Shown piece after piece: positions 1 to 14,534 of a DNA stretch of 64,000 bases. The stretch's first letter is position 1; the number at the start of each line of letters is the position of its first letter. A model generated the notes under the pieces. The model worked only from the letters and a program-made list of their open reading frames with translations, made no database searches and was not told the DNA's origin. The DNA is from Orthonyx spaldingii. Taxonomy: Eukaryota > Chordata > Aves > Passeriformes > Orthonychidae. The DNA lies in assembly GCA_013397795.1 (NCBI GenBank), contig VZTJ01001765.1, positions 248,001 to 312,000 of the forward strand, written 5' to 3'. A program made the position numbers and the translations under genes.

Positions 1-3000
1 GCAGGCTTAGTGCTGCTATGCAACTTGCATTTAACAGAAGGATCACATACAGACACTTAAAAATTGCAACTAGAATAAACTTGTGCCTCACTGCAAGCCC
101 CACCATGCAAATACATCCAAGGATTGAAGAAGTGGCAAAGTCAACAGTTCTGTCTTTATTTCTCCTTTCTTTACTCATTCCTTTCACTTTCTGTTTTGCA
201 TTCTCTCTTGTCTTTATTAAAACCACATTCATCTTTTAACTCCAGCCCTTTGGAGAATAACTCTCTAATTAACTGGGCTGTAAGTGAACATACCAGAAGT
301 TTGTTAAATTAACATTTCAAATAAGCTGGAGAAAGGAACAATGATAATGCCTCAAATCCAGAACTAGTAAGTCTGGCTTTTGGGTTACAATTTGAAAAAA
401 TGTGAAGTATGGTAGTAAAAAGGATTTATAGGTCTTAAAATTTTTTGTTTCAATAACATAGTTATGCATTAGGAAATTTATTTCAAAGAAGTGGTATCTT
501 CTCTATCATCTAGAAACATATTTGTCTTGACTTAAACAGGTACAAATTTCAGAGAACACTTCAAAGAAGTTCAGTGTTTGGCAAAGTTAGACCTTAATAT
601 TGCATTTATTAAAAAAATTAATATAGTCAGGAAAAAACTTCCTATATAAAACAGGAGAGGTAGATTTTGGGGGTTTGGGTTATTTTTTAAAAGCAGAATT
701 TATCTTTAGACAAAATAAAACCTGCCAAACTCCTTTTAACGAGAAAATAGACCCTCTGTTCTCATTTTTCTACAGTTCAGTAATACTCCCATTTGTAAGG
801 GGGAAAAGAGTCATGTGATATCCTACAAAAAGCTAAAGAAATCAGTACCCTAACTCTTCAAATAAACCTAGCAATAATTAAGTGCCTATTCCTGCTACTC
901 CATCAGTGTACCTAGGTAGACTCATAGATAGCATTCTCCATCAAATTCTAGTTATAGTAAAGAAACTTTCAGGCTTTTAAGAAGGTGACCTTTAACTATA
1001 AGGCAGTAAGTTTGGATTTCATTGTATTTTAGAAGTGCAAATTTATCACTCAGATATTTTAAAACCATGGAAAAAAACCTGAGGCTTATATTAGGCTTAT
1101 TTATTTCCTCTCTAACCCACAAAACTGTGTCCCACAAAATATTCTCATTGATGTTTTAAGTGTTTAAAAAAGGAAGCCCCACACCGATCAATTGTGAACA
1201 AATTGTGGACTCAGACCAAGTAGATTCTGTACTGGCTTTGCAGGGAACTGAATTTTCTGTTTCTTCAAATGAAGGTTTCTCTAGGCAAGTGGCCTGATAT
1301 GAGGCTTTACTGATGCTATACAAGCAAAATTATTACATAACATTTCAACCAAAGAAAATTTCATTTAATAATTTTTATGCATATTTCTCCTCTTCTATTG
1401 TTTCACTGATGATAAGCTTTCAAGAGACAACGACTAGGTCAACAGATTATGTAAAGCACTGTTATTTCATTCAAACAATGCAATGATGCTGATGGATACA
1501 AAATACAGTAGCTGGCTCCAAAAGCAGTACTGTAAAATTACCACCAAATTTTAAAAAGCCAGAACAAAGCTACAGAACTCCAAGGGGGAAAAACCTCAAC
1601 CAATAAATAACTTAATATTTTTAACTATTAATATCCTAAATTAGGCTTTATCAATTATTTTCCAGTGTCAAGGTAGGCAAGAAGAAGTTAAATCATTACA
1701 GAGAGTTCCCCACAAATAATTTTATTTCAAAAGGACACAACCTTTTGAGATTTCACTTAAGTCCTAGAATAATTATATTAATTATGTCTTTCTACTGCAC
1801 AGAAATAAAATGACAGCCCAATTGTCTCCTTAAGTTTTAGATTACGTCTAGTGCCCTCTTCACCTAATTCTTCGCATTTTCTCTTAAATACATTTAATTT
1901 TGTCTCAAGTAAGAAATCCTTAGGTATAACAAACAACCTATTTTCATCTCTTACTCCAAAGAGCTCTTGGTTCTGTCAGCTCCCTCTCTCCTGCAACCTG
2001 AGACTATTCATTGGACTTCCTATGCACTGCCCAATTTTGAAATTATTTCAATTATAACACTACTCATCAAAAACTTTATGATCTGCTTGAATTTTCTCAT
2101 GAACAGTGTTAATTTCACCAGTGCAGAAAAATCTTGCCTCATTTTTTCTCTGAGTTCTTAGTATTTCATATGTAAATTTATTGATTTAAAGACCAATAAA
2201 GATCATAACCTCACAGAAAATATGCCTACAGTGTACGGCACAGTGCAGAGACTCTATGTTTATGGCATGTACATGCTTGCAAATTCATAAAGGCACCACC
2301 ACATTAAGATACACTAAGTCCAAAAGCTGTGCAGATGCATTTTTGTGGCACCACACCTAAGCTAGTGCTACCTGACATTTCACTCAGTGAACGGCTTGAA
2401 CACTCACAGACATATGTCCTTGTGTGGAGGTAACTTAAGTATCTCCATGTCCAGGATGCAAAACTGTCATTAGTCTAAGTTGCAATGAGCAAGCCACAAA
2501 ATTTTGGTCATTTCCTTCTGTATTTAATTCTAGGACTCAGGCTCTTCCCTACACCACCTTGCCTTGATCTAGAGGGTTCAAGAGAGAGAAAATACATCAT
2601 ACTTTAATTTGGTAGGATTTTCCAGCAGGTATTCATGATTATCATTAAGTATTCTTGTATTTCTAGTACTCTTCCTTACTAATCATTTCTGTGATAACGC
2701 ATCATGGTGGGATAATGCCCCATCACGATACATAAGAAACCTGACCACAGAACACACAACGACAATGGATAGGAAAGTGGGCTATTTTGTACCTCCATTA
2801 ATGTACCATCCTTTAATCTCTACATAAGTTTTTCTCCAGAAAAACAAATAGGGATTCCTTTCTGGAACAAAAGGAATAATGCTCTCATCTTTGGAGATAA
2901 CTGAGGTTTGTGGTTTACTTATTTTAGCCAGAAGTTTAAACTTGAGACAGGTTGCAAGTCTCCTCCAGTTCTCCTACCACTACTGTATGGTGATTTTCCA

Positions 3001-6000
3001 CATAGATATTGAGACTACAACCCTTAACTGGAGTAGAAGGACTACAAAGCACACAAAAATGGTCTTATGGATCAGACTAAATGCCTACACAGAAGAGCAG
3101 AAGTCCTGACAACTTTCCCTTTTCTGTGATGCTACAGTCTATGGTATGTCTTGCCTTTTTTTTTATTGTCCTATTTTTGCCATTATTGCTATGAGTGTGA
3201 TAACACTCCCACGTGTTTATGCTTCCAAAGTTGCTAGAATACATTCCTTCAAGTCAGTATTCTGGTGCTTACCACTTAGATTAGCATGTTTTTCTTATCA
3301 ATACATAACTTACTTCACAATATAAGGATTATAAAAGTAATTGTCAACACACATACATATTTTCTTATACCTGAGCCACTAAAACACGACGTGTACACTG
3401 TTAAATTTAATAATGAATCCATACAGATTCCTTCATTCTATGTTCAGTATTGAAACTAGTTAAACAATTCTTAATTCTATAGTTAATGAAGATGTTTGGC
3501 TTTTTGGCACATGCTAGATTTTTCCAACACAATGCAATTGTGAAGTTATTTCACCTTATATGCATCACTAACCATACACTAAGTAAAATATGTAAAAAAT
3601 TAATTTAAACTGTTGAACATATATAAATGTTAAATATGAAATTTAATGATGAAACAATATACATTTATATACAGTGGATTTTGAAATGGAGGTAAGGTAG
3701 TATAAATTAGTTTACAGACATGCATACTATCCAGAAGTATTTTCAAAACAATTTCATGTGCCTTAGAAGATCACTGTGGCTTCCAGGACAAACTACTGAT
3801 AGTGTTCAGAGATGTAAAAGTCTGTGTTCTCCAGAGGAGATTTCAAAACTACAAGCTTTGTAAAATTATGCAAATTCTGTCTTTGCAAGTAAATCCTGTT
3901 TACTCTATGAAAACACATTTTTAAATGCAAGGAGAAACATAGAACAATATGTTCTTAAAAGTATAATGATAACTTATCTTAGCAATCCAAGTTAAAAAAA
4001 TCATATATAAAAAGCTATACATCAGTTTACTTTCACACTTTTTGGGCTCATGCTAAAAGAGCGTACAAGGCAAATTTCATGTATGATGATTTAACATCAT
4101 CACAATGAAGAAACTATAATGAGTGACAACATGGAAAAACAGATCAAAAAAGAGAAAGTTTACATAGTCACAGATTTGCTAAGAAAATTGGATGTCATTT
4201 TGACTACTGAGTTTCAGGAATACAGGAGTTAGCAGATTAAGATTTCATAATAACCTTTACCTGGTCATGTAGCTTGAACTACTCCAGATCCCACCTCACT
4301 GAAGATTAAACCTGATTCTATGACATGGGAGATCATACATAACTGAATGAACCAGAAATTCATGTCACAGCACACAAAGCAGGAAAAAAGAAGAACAAAA
4401 AGTAAAAGTAACCCATTTGTTCCTCATTGTTGTACTATTCAGGAGTTTGAATCTTCTCTATTCAGTGGACCACGGCTTGTCTATTAATTTAAAAAGGAAA
4501 ACCATGTACTGGGGACTATGCAAGAACATGAACCCCTGTAAAGAAAGGCAATGAAGGACGGAGGGGGGTTCAACATTAAGTTTGAAAAGGAAGGAAGGTC
4601 TTAGAAACATTAATGTATTCTTGGAATTAATTTCATATTTTTCTCCCTACTTCCTGTGAAGGTTTCATTTCTTATGCTCACAATCTTTTACTTATTGTTC
4701 AAAATCTTCCTTGAAATGTGGAGGCATGAAGATACTCGTGTGGAGCAACAACTTTCAAAGTAATCAATCTCAGAATGATTTAGGAATTTTGAAAAATTAA
4801 ATATTAAAACACCATGAAAACATACTTGATGTTTTCTATTACCTCCATTCCTTTTTTCCTTCACCCACTAGCAGAAGGCAGAAAGTAAGAGAAATGTTAG
4901 GATTATGTTCTGTGTAACCTCTGTAGTCAAGAGACTTGGATGAAATGCAAGTATGTATCTCACTGTGTCTAAATAAAGCTTTTCAAATTTTGAGGTTTTA
5001 TAGAACATAGTAAGTAGTCTTTCAAAGATTCTACAGATAAATTTGCAGTTTCCAGCATCACATTCATGTTGCAGTTGTTTTTTTAAATACTAAGCTAATA
5101 CATTAAAAGATGTCATAAAAACATAACTATTTTATTGAAATGCAAAACTAAAGGAGTAAAGTAATAAAAATGTACTCTATAAATGGCTTACTTTTTTAAT
5201 GGAAATTTAATTACAGGCCTTTTCTATTTAAAGTAAATTGCAGCGATCAAATACTTCAAGGTTCAACATACCTGTGCAGTCTGTAACATAACCTTTTAAA
5301 AAAGTACTTAATGTCTTCTAAAACCTACTATTCATTATAATTAGCCCTAAAACAGAGAAAAAAAGAAACTAAGCACTGAAGTGCAATCATCAACAGAGTT
5401 CATCTATGCAAAAAAGTAAGGGAAGTCCAGCAGAGAGATGTGCAAACACAAGTGTTTGGTCAAACCATCATGACTGGAAGTGCCAACAATTTTAAGGGCC
5501 GAGACTGGCAAAAAAATTTCCAATTATTTTGATGGAGAGAGGTAAAGACAGTAGAGGCCATGTACAAAGGTTGACTTGACAAAATAAAAGTGGAGTTTTA
5601 AATGCCGTCTGTTGATTTCCTCCCAGAAAAACAAATGAAAGGTTCTTATTTCAAGCTACTTACCTTGACATACTAGTCTCAGTATAATCAAGAAAAACAG
5701 TGAATTTATTGTATGATTTAATAAATTGCATTAAAAACTACAAGTAGATCTAGGTCAGAACAAACCATGCACCTACATGCACACAAAGGCATGAAACCCT
5801 TTTCCTTCCTGTACAAAAATCTGTTCCCATCTAATGTTGGTGCCACTGATACCCTCCTAGACTCGTGCTGAGGTTATTTACGCCTACTCATGGGAAAGGA
5901 TTAGGCACTTAGCATAACAATTTCCTTCAGATGCTTGGAGGAAGAGTTGGAACTTAGAGTCAGAATTAGATACTTTCCAAACATATCTGTATCTAGAAAG

Positions 6001-7559
6001 AACTTTACTGTTGACTCTGTATTTGGCAGATATATACATAAGTGTGGGGCTGTGTGTGCATGTGCTCATCTTTATCTAATAAAAATGTATTAGCAAAAGA
6101 ACCACATTCAATGTGTCTCATTTCTGCCATAAAAGGCATCCCTCTAAAATATAATATTTACTCACTAAAATAAATATTACAGAGTTATAAAAATTCTGTT
6201 TTTCTTAAGAATTGAAATAATAGTTTAAGAAATAAAAGTTTAAGACAGACATAATGCCTCCTTGCCAGTATCACTTTTCCTAGTGAGAATCTTGAGATCT
6301 AATATATATTTCTTTGATTATTCCTACAACAATACAAGTTAAATAGCAACTGGAATGAAAAGAAAAAAAACAAGTAAATTAATCCAATACTACTCACTAT
6401 CAACAGATAAACTTTCTCTCTTAGTTTTTAAAATCTTTTAAATTTTCTAAAATTAAAACACCACTTCAAAGACCTATTATCACAAGAACAAATGTTTCGT
6501 TTTGGAGCTATAAACTTCAGACTATTGGGCACAACAAGATGGCTTTTTCCACATTTTCTTCCCCTTTGTACACATTAAATGTTAATCTAAGGTTGTTTAG
6601 AAAACTGTTTACTTTGGGTTTTCTTCTTAGAATGTGCAAAGACCGCTTGCTATTACACACAAGTCAGTAACTTTCTAAAACTAGAGCTCTTCATAATATT
6701 TTATCTGCGTGTACCAGTACCTACAGCACATGTATCTCATGCACCACAGATCAGAAGATTCATCAACGTTTGCAGGCTGTAACTAAGTCCAGATAAATTA
6801 CATCTTACAGAAATGGTAAAGTGACAGAAAACCAACTGTAAATTTCATTGAGCTGCCAAGGTAATATTAACTGCTACAACCCTACGAAACTGGTAAAAGC
6901 AAGTCCAGTGCATGCTCCAGTTTTAGCCAGGTCATACTCCATGTCTATTTGTTTAATTGGCAGGAAGTGTAATGAATTTAAAAATTACTACAAGGCTTCT
7001 ATGATTAAAAAGAAAAAAAAAAAACACATGAGGAAGTCAGCTGTGAAAAAATATTTAAACTCAAATGCTGGCGTTCCTGCAACTAAGAAGTTTTAAAGAT
7101 TAATATACTAGTAAAAATATAACTGATTCTTACAGAATCCAATTCCATTTCTAGCCTCCTTTTCTAACAGTAAATACAATCTTACATGTTAATTGCACAT
7201 TTAGCTACAATTGTGTAAGACATCATTTCCTTTTATTTTTTAAATTATGTTACAACTTATATGATCTCAATTTTTTGTGTAGCTCTCAATGGAAATGACA
7301 AATTGAAGAGAATGAAAATATTTAAAGATCTTGATAAGGTTAGGATAGGGGGGAAAGACAAGAGATGAAACCATTAGAGAGACAGGGAGCTACTCAATGT
7401 AATGCAGTTTGTGGCATAAAATTCCCCCCTGTGTATTGTTCATGCATATCATCCATAGAGTCAATGAATGAAATTGATTTAAAAAATAAAATCTACTGCT
7501 TTACCTGTGAGAATACAGTAAAGAAAATTTACCTACCAATGAACAGCTGCAGTATTTTG
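1..7559. other. Gene-free AT-rich sequence
   Basis: No splice-bounded coding block, recognisable repeat family or RNA gene was seen. Open frames are all short (under about 80 codons), AT-driven and lack exon signals. It lies downstream of the minus-strand gene, so it is intergenic or belongs to another gene's intron. Confidence 0.5.
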
Positions 7560-8105
7560 AGACACTTAGTCCATACATATACTCTAAGAGTGGGTGGGCT
7601 TGTGGCCTGCCCTGGAGTGTCCCGGGAGGGGCACTCCCACTCCTCCCCTCTTCCTGCTTGAGGCATTGACACACAGGGCAGAGCGCATCCGCCACCACTG
7701 CAGTTCCTCTTAAATGCACAATCAAACCTGAAAGAGATTCAGAAAGAGGGGAAAAGCAGGTAGGAGACTAATGTACATGCAGACTATACCTCTCAAAGAA
7801 CACCAGTTACTGATGAGTAACCTTTCTTCTTTGAGTCTGCATGTACATTCCCGCAATGACTCACTCTGATCAGTTACCTTTGCCTTTTCCCATCCTGGAG
7901 AAGGCCTGAGGACTCCCACAAACAACTGCAGCAGCACTCCACTGAAGGCTGAAACAGCCCTGGATACTATTAGACTAAGACAATGCTGGGTGAAAGCAAA
8001 GTGAGAACTCCAGGTGACCTTACAGCACATGTCTAAATACCATACAGTACAGATACCAAGTTTGTCCAGAGATCTAACAGAATTTGGGTTGGCCATGTGA
8101 AGTAC
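7560..8105 (-). repeat. Old interspersed element with nested inverted repeat
   Basis: The minus strand reads through a segment that resembles an interspersed sequence I associate with turtle and other sauropsid genomes: a core of the type ggttactca...agtaactg...gttctttgag flanked by gcatgtacatt. The repeat family name is not known to me. It includes a GC-richer flank (7600-7700) unlike its surroundings and a nested hairpin at 7770-7849. Frames open through it on both strands (for example 7722-8096 minus) have no exon signals and are treated as non-coding. The limits given are approximate. Confidence 0.4.
7770..7849. repeat. Nested inverted repeat (hairpin)
   Basis: The outer arms are aatgtacatgcagact (7770-7785) and its exact complement agtctgcatgtacatt (7834-7849). 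The middle arms are ctcaaagaa (7792-7800) and ttctttgag (7827-7835), overlapping the outer right arm by two bases. The inner arms are gttact (7806-7811) and agtaac (7816-7821). Together they form an almost continuous foldback about 80 nt long. Confidence 0.85.
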
Positions 8106-11100
8106 CTCAAGTCCACTCAGAGACAGAAATCCATGTGAACAATCATTGTGTGAAGTCAGCCAAACTTTTTGATATTTCCACAGTGCAAAAAGAAAAGAAA
8201 CAAACTAGAAAACTTGGACCTTTAAAGAGAAATTATAAAGGCCTTAAGAAATCAAAAATGTAAAGTATAAAATTAATCAAAGAAGCATAAGATCTGGAAA
8301 TGAGTACTGGAGGACTAATTTTCTTGCTACTCTGAAACTTCAGTACCACTTCAAGAAGGACTCCTGGATGACTGAAGAACCCATACTTTGCCCATATACA
8401 GGTAGTATGTAAAATAGCAGCTATAAGGACCCATATACTTCACTAGCTGGCTGAGAAAACTGTCTCCAAATGTACCACTTTCATAGACACAAGCAGAAGG
8501 AGCACGGAGAAGTAAGAATTTAAGAGCTCAAAAGGGGAGAAGCAACCACTGTAATACAGTGGTTTTCCACTGCATGAAAAGTGGGAAACTGTCCATCAGT
8601 CATGAACAATTCAACACATCCTGATCAGCTGTTAGGAAGTTGTGAAATGTGTGAAAACCAGTGTACTCAATCAGACAGAGAAATCTGGTACCCTCACCAA
8701 AGTACAGAAAGAAATCAAAGGAACTATACATAACAAATATTCAGAGAGCTGAGATCAAAGCAGCAACAAACATGTCATGCAGACAACATCGTTTTCTCAT
8801 AGAGTATGCACATCTAGATTATACTTTCATGCTACTGGCTATCATTACTCTGGAGAGTAGCAAAAACTGACTACCCTAGAGATTGATTAACGTTGTGGCT
8901 TGGAAGTCCTAAGATTGCCACGGACTGAAGAAGAGCAAGGGAAGAGTTAAAACATTGTCTGTGCAGACTACAAAAGAAGTTTCTCATAGAGCTGCTTATG
9001 AGGACATCCACTGTCAGAAAATGGGGAAATCACAAAACAATAAACCCCACAGTTTTGCCCTTACCGAGTATTTCTCTTTATGTTTGCCAATTGTGGCAAC
9101 TTACAATCAATACACCATAAAAGGAGAACCATTTTACAAGCCTAATCCAAGAAAAAATGCTGTATAGCTCTGTCAAACCAGGCATCTGTACGACATGCCA
9201 AAACAATGAGTATATTTTAGCACAACCACAGGCAGCATTGCAAAAAGCTGACTTCCTCAGGCCCTCTAAATAATACCCCTAAAGGAAAAAACAAAAGTCA
9301 ATTGTATTCTCACAGAAATTTCTTCAGAGAAGTCTAGCTCATCAAATTCTAAAGAATATACTAAAGTGGGCCTGGATAGGAGCTAATTTATTTTCCCTCT
9401 CTGTCCAGTTCACTATTATATTGTCATTCCTGACAGACACCTGTATTCAAAACATACTCTTAAAGATCAGTAAAATTTTTACTTTTGGATAAACAACTAC
9501 TGGAAGGGTAGGTGAAAAAACTGGCTTAAATGAAAATCCAATCTTTTGGAAGAAAAGTAGAGATTTGATCTAAAGCATCACATCTATCTTACAAAGGACT
9601 GTAAATGGAGCCAAAGTCACTTGTATTAGGGGTCACTGTCCTCTGTATGCAACAAAGAACATTGTTATCTCAAACAAGTAGGACTGAGAAGAATCACATT
9701 AATATTCCCAACTTAACACTTCTATTTTAAATGGAAATCTGATAATCAGTGTAGGATGAATACAATTTACATGCAACCAAACTGGTGGATGAAGTGCTCA
9801 CATAGCTGCTGGATGTATACTAGGCTCATGAGTTTCCAACTCTAATACTCTAGAATACTGAGAAACAAGGCCCTAACAGATAACAGATTCCTCCTGAGGT
9901 GAAACCATTGCCATTTTGTAGTAAATGTAAAGGTTATGGTCTCCTTCCTACCTAAAATATTCTGTATGTTTAAATTGCCAAATATGTTATTACACTTCAC
10001 TGCATGAAAAATAAGGCCTCAATAATGCCTGAGTTGATTAGTCCAAATGATCAGTGTGGGGGGAAAAAAAGGCAGTATGACTATAACAGATGCTCACAAA
10101 GCTCCTGAATTCCAAGTACTGATACTGTTCAAGACAGAATGGAGTGACTGTGGTGACACAGACACTGCTTTTTCTTAACCACAACAGAATAAGTATATTG
10201 GTAGATAAGCACTGATCTGAAATGCACGGAAATCAAAAGATACCATCCTACCAACTCAGATGCTCTTGCCCTCTAGAGAAGACATAGTTTAATTTCTTGA
10301 TGTTATGATAGATTAATTAGTCTTTGGTGAATAATATTGTCAATACAATTGCCTATTTAAATATGCAGAGAAATAGCTGTTAAGAAAATGTGCCAGCATA
10401 TTTTGAAGATCCTGAAGATCTGTAGCAATTATTTTATGTCAAGCACAACAGTTCCATAGATGGAGTAATTAGATAATGGATGGATTTAGAACTTCCATGC
10501 TTGTTCCCACTAAAAAAATGCCATTCACTAAAAAAATATTGTTCCAAGCATCAGTGTATGGATCCAGAACAGCACTCTGATATTGCCTGGTAACTTTTAT
10601 TAGAATCACAGAATATCCTGAAGATGCTCCTCTTGTGCAATAAAGAAGCCAGCCTAGCTGACATCTCTACATATTTGTAGTGGATCCTCTTACCAGCTGA
10701 GAAATTTTAAGATTACTATCTAACACCGATATTAATTCTCTATCATGTGGTTACAATGCATAAGATGTTTTCAGTCAACCAGTACGTGTATAGGCCATGT
10801 GGCCTAACAACTAAAGCTATGATCTTACTATATGATCTATGATAGTGTCAATTTTAGATGGCGAATCACCTTCCAGTTAAAATAGTCAATGTTAGATTTA
10901 GCTTCCAGAAAATAATAAAGCATCAGTAAAGAAACCCCCTCATTCAAAACAAAGCAATGTCCTTTAGTTCTCTAAATACAAGGAAGATGTGGACATCCTG
11001 GTCTGATCTATTCCTGTGACAGGGGTACACAAACAACAAAGACAAAGGTACATGCAACAAAAGAAAGAAGACTGGAGTATTCTGGAACTGATTGTCTGCA

Positions 11101-12529
11101 CTTCTCCATTAGTAGGAGTTGAGTAGGAGTAATCCTGGAGAACCTGAAAATGATTCTCAAAAGCGATAAGGAAAGCATAAAAACCAATTGAAATTCATTG
11201 ATGGTTATTAATGCAAAAAACGTGTTGACTGCTGCTGAAGGCAATGAAAAATGAATAACTGATCATTACAGAAAAAAAGCTTTTTCCTTATGTGCCCTGG
11301 TTGGATTTTTTTAAATAAAGCTAGAGCACAATAAAAGAATAATAGAATGAACTAGTAATAGGCAGCCTTGCTAAATAGGTTATTCCTTATTCCTAAGTGA
11401 GTGTAAGTACCCAAAGAGTAAAATGTAGTGAAAGAACCTTTTGGCACTTATAAGACTGAACTGAACTTAAAAGAGTGACTGAATTACTGAACTGGAAAGG
11501 CCATTCTCTTCAAAGGGAAGACCTTTTCAGAATTCAGTCCATGCAGAATCTCTCTTATAGGCCCAAAGGATTACAGCTATTACATAATACTGGCTGAAAG
11601 CTATTACCACAGAATTTGATGAGCCCTCATCTGCTTCCATTGCAGCTTGCAGAGGTGCCTTAGCATTAGCCGATCCCACTGCAATCAAAGATTTCAACAT
11701 TTATAGTCAGGAGAAATCTCACGCAGAACAATTCATATCAGAAAGACTTCTTTCCCTAAGAGCTGAAACTTCTGGGTCATTCTTCTTTCAGAACATTTTT
11801 TTTAAATGCTCATTTTTTCTTGATACATCCTAACAACAAAATTACTTGGAATCAGGGGGCAATAAAGGCATTCAGAATACTAAAGAGATTTCAAAATCAC
11901 CTTCCAACTGTTTCTGCAGCTGGTATAAATGAAACTAAACTCTGCCAGGGTATTAAGGTTGTTCAAACACGCCTTTATAGTTTTGGAAATCTCTCAGACA
12001 AAATAACATACAGAATTTCAAACAATCTACAGCACTTTTGAAAAAATTCTTTGTGTTCTAATTCCCATTGTTACTAAGGTCCTAAACCCTTGGAAATTAT
12101 TTTATGCTATACAGATAAGTTATCACTTTGTTATATGACAAAGACTATATGTATATAAAAAGACTTCATAAGAAGTCTTCCTAATTTGATGAAGTTGCTG
12201 CAAATGGAGCAAACAGAAGCTTAAACAAAGCAGCTGCTTCCCAGAAGAGATCTAGCTCAACCCAGTCTTCTCAATGTTAACAAAGCCACAAAGGTTGACT
12301 AAGACATGAGGAAAGCTCAAAGAAATACATGAAAAGAGTCGGAAAGAACTATTTTAAGCAGAATCATTTGTCATCTCTTGTTTTTCTAAAGACATACACC
12401 AAACTGTAGTTATTAAATCATAAAAGAAATGCTAATCATTAGTATCAGAATGGGAGAAGCATAGAATGTTTTTCTCCTTACAAATGCTTGCAGTGATCAT
12501 ATTAAGTCTCTTGACTGCTGCTGGTTACA
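8106..12529. other. Gene-free AT-rich sequence
   Basis: No coding block or named repeat was recognised. It contains a perfect 10-bp palindrome around 8544-8564 and an 8-bp-arm hairpin at 12160-12179. Part of 8106-9000 may continue the old element to its left, but no motif shows this clearly. Confidence 0.45.
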
Positions 12530-12715
12530 ATCTTGTGCAAAGGAGGGAGTCTTCAACACCCCTTTGGGCAATCCATTCCAGTGCTCAGTCACCTGCACAG
12601 TAAAGAAGTTCTTCCTCATGATCAGGTGGAACTTCCTGTGCATCACTTTCTGCCCATTGCCTCTTACCCTATTACTTGGCACCACCAAGAAGAGCCTGGC
12701 TGTTGGCGATGGGAT
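12530..12715 (-). mobile_element. CR1 LINE fragment (3' region)
   Basis: The plus strand carries the complement of the CR1 3' region, with recognisable blocks such as gggcaatccattccagtgct, ttcttcctcatgatcaggtg and gtgcatcactttctgcccat. The element is truncated at both ends and diverged, with no coding capacity. It may be part of the same insertion as the next fragment, separated by about 400 bp of non-CR1 sequence. Confidence 0.8.
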
Positions 12716-13129
12716 CAAATACAAAGAAAAATCTAAATGCAAGAAATAATCTAAATATAAAAATTCTAAATGTAAAATATCAAAATGTTGGTATCAAGAT
12801 GTCGGTGATGAAAAAACACACTGAAGCAGCAAAATAGTTTTTAGTTCCACAGGTGTTGTTTTTTTCTTCCCACTCTCTCTCCCATGTGAGCTCCTTTTTA
12901 TTTAATTTCATAACAGATAAACCACTTCCTTCTGATTGATCCCTATGGCCTCTTGCTAATTTTGTAACACACAAAACATGTCTCAAGCATTCCATGCATG
13001 TGATTGTTTTCAATCACAATAAGTGACATACTCATATGGTGATTTTCCACCCAGATTCACAGCATCATCAGCAAACACACAAATTAGCTAGGCCTTTAGG
13101 GTTAACATTCTCTTGTTCTAATCTTGGTA

Positions 13130-13900
13130 AGGATGCCAGGTGTTTGGCACCATTCCCACAAAAGGCTCCATCCCCTGACACCGTCCCTCCAGATACTGGT
13201 CCCCTTTCGGTCACCTCCTCTCAAGGCTGAACCAGCCCAGCTCCCTCAGCCTTTCCTCATAAGAGAGATGCTCCAGTCCTGTCATAATCTTTGTAGCCCT
13301 TCACTGGACCCGCTCCAGGAGCTTCATGTCTCTCTTATCCTGATGAGCCCAGAACTGGACACAGCACTCCAGGTCAGGCCTCACCAGGGCTAAGAGGAGG
13401 GGCAGGATCACCGCCCTGGACCTGCTGCTGGCCATGCTCTTCCTCACCCAGCTCAGGATCCCATTGGCCTTCTTGGCCACAAGGGCACTGCTGGCTCAGG
13501 GACAGTTTGTTGTCCACCAGGATCCCCAGGTCCTTCTCCACAGAGCTGCTTCCTAGCAGGTCAGCCCTCAGCCTGTGCTGGTCCATGGGGTGATTCCTTC
13601 CCTGATGCAGGACCCTGCACTTGCCTTTGTTGAATTTCAGACAGTTCCTCTCTGTCCATCTCTCCAGCCTGTCAAGGTCCTTCTGAAGGGCTGCAGAGCC
13701 CTCTGGGGTATCGGCCACTCCTCCCAGCTTTGTGTCCTCAGTGAACTTGCTGAGGATGCATCTGCACCTTCGTCCAAGTCACTGATGAGTAAGTTAATGA
13801 ATACTGAACCCAGTATTGAACCTCATAAGATTCCATTAGTGACAGGCCTCCAACCGGATCCTGTGCCACTGATCAGAACAGTCCTTGTTAATAATGTATG
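13130..13900 (-). mobile_element. CR1 LINE fragment with end of the reverse-transcriptase ORF
   Basis: On the minus strand a frame (13374-13718) gives the CR1 ORF2 C-terminal motifs RWTERNCLKFNKGKCRVLHQ and DLGILVDNKLSLSQQC. The frame then shifts, because the sequence reads cagcagtgccc where the autonomous CR1 consensus I recall has two more bases. The 3'-proximal part toward 13200 (ctggacacagcactccaggt and related blocks) follows. The element is 5'-truncated and dead. The same two-base change is present in the copy at 52.8-53.6 kb. Confidence 0.92.
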
Positions 13901-14534
13901 AGTAATTTCTAGAGGTAATTTTCAGAACCCATGGAAAGCCCTCTGGACTAGAAGTGCTTGTTTGTTATTTTAAAGGTTTAAGAAGACACACATGGTAACC
14001 TTTACCAGAATCCAGAGTTATTTATACAGTTCAAAGAAGAGTTACATAAGAAATAATGAGTCTTTTCAACTGTGTTTCACCTGCTTTATATACCATTATT
14101 CTAACATATGGTCTGTTACATGAAAATGTTTATGTAAGTGATTTTTAGTTATTTAATTGCAAAACTTACCTTTCTGGACAAGTTCAGATCACATTACCAT
14201 CAACTGCTCAATGCAACTTAGAATAAAGGCATCATCTCAATAATTAAAAATAGCATATTGCCCCTTTCAAAGAGTTGTATCATCTCCCACACATCCTACT
14301 TTGAGGATTATGATGCATGCGGTATATGTTATCTCTGAACTACTGCTTTCCCTTGTAGAGACAATTGCCAGTTTAGTGCTGGAGAGTGAGCCTACACAGG
14401 CAGCACAGTCATTTAGACAGTATTTTCAGTAAGAAAGAGTAGGTGGCATTAGTGGATGAGGGAGACATGAAATAAATTTCATCTGTGAGCAAGAACTGGG
14501 CAACACCCTCTAGAAATCAAGGACCATGTTCTGT

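Noticed and set aside
7722..8096. 124-codon minus-strand ORF
   Set aside because: Runs straight through the old hairpin element; no exon signals.
13036..13901. Plus-strand ORFs over the 13-kb CR1
   Set aside because: Antisense to the CR1 ORF; no independent coding evidence.
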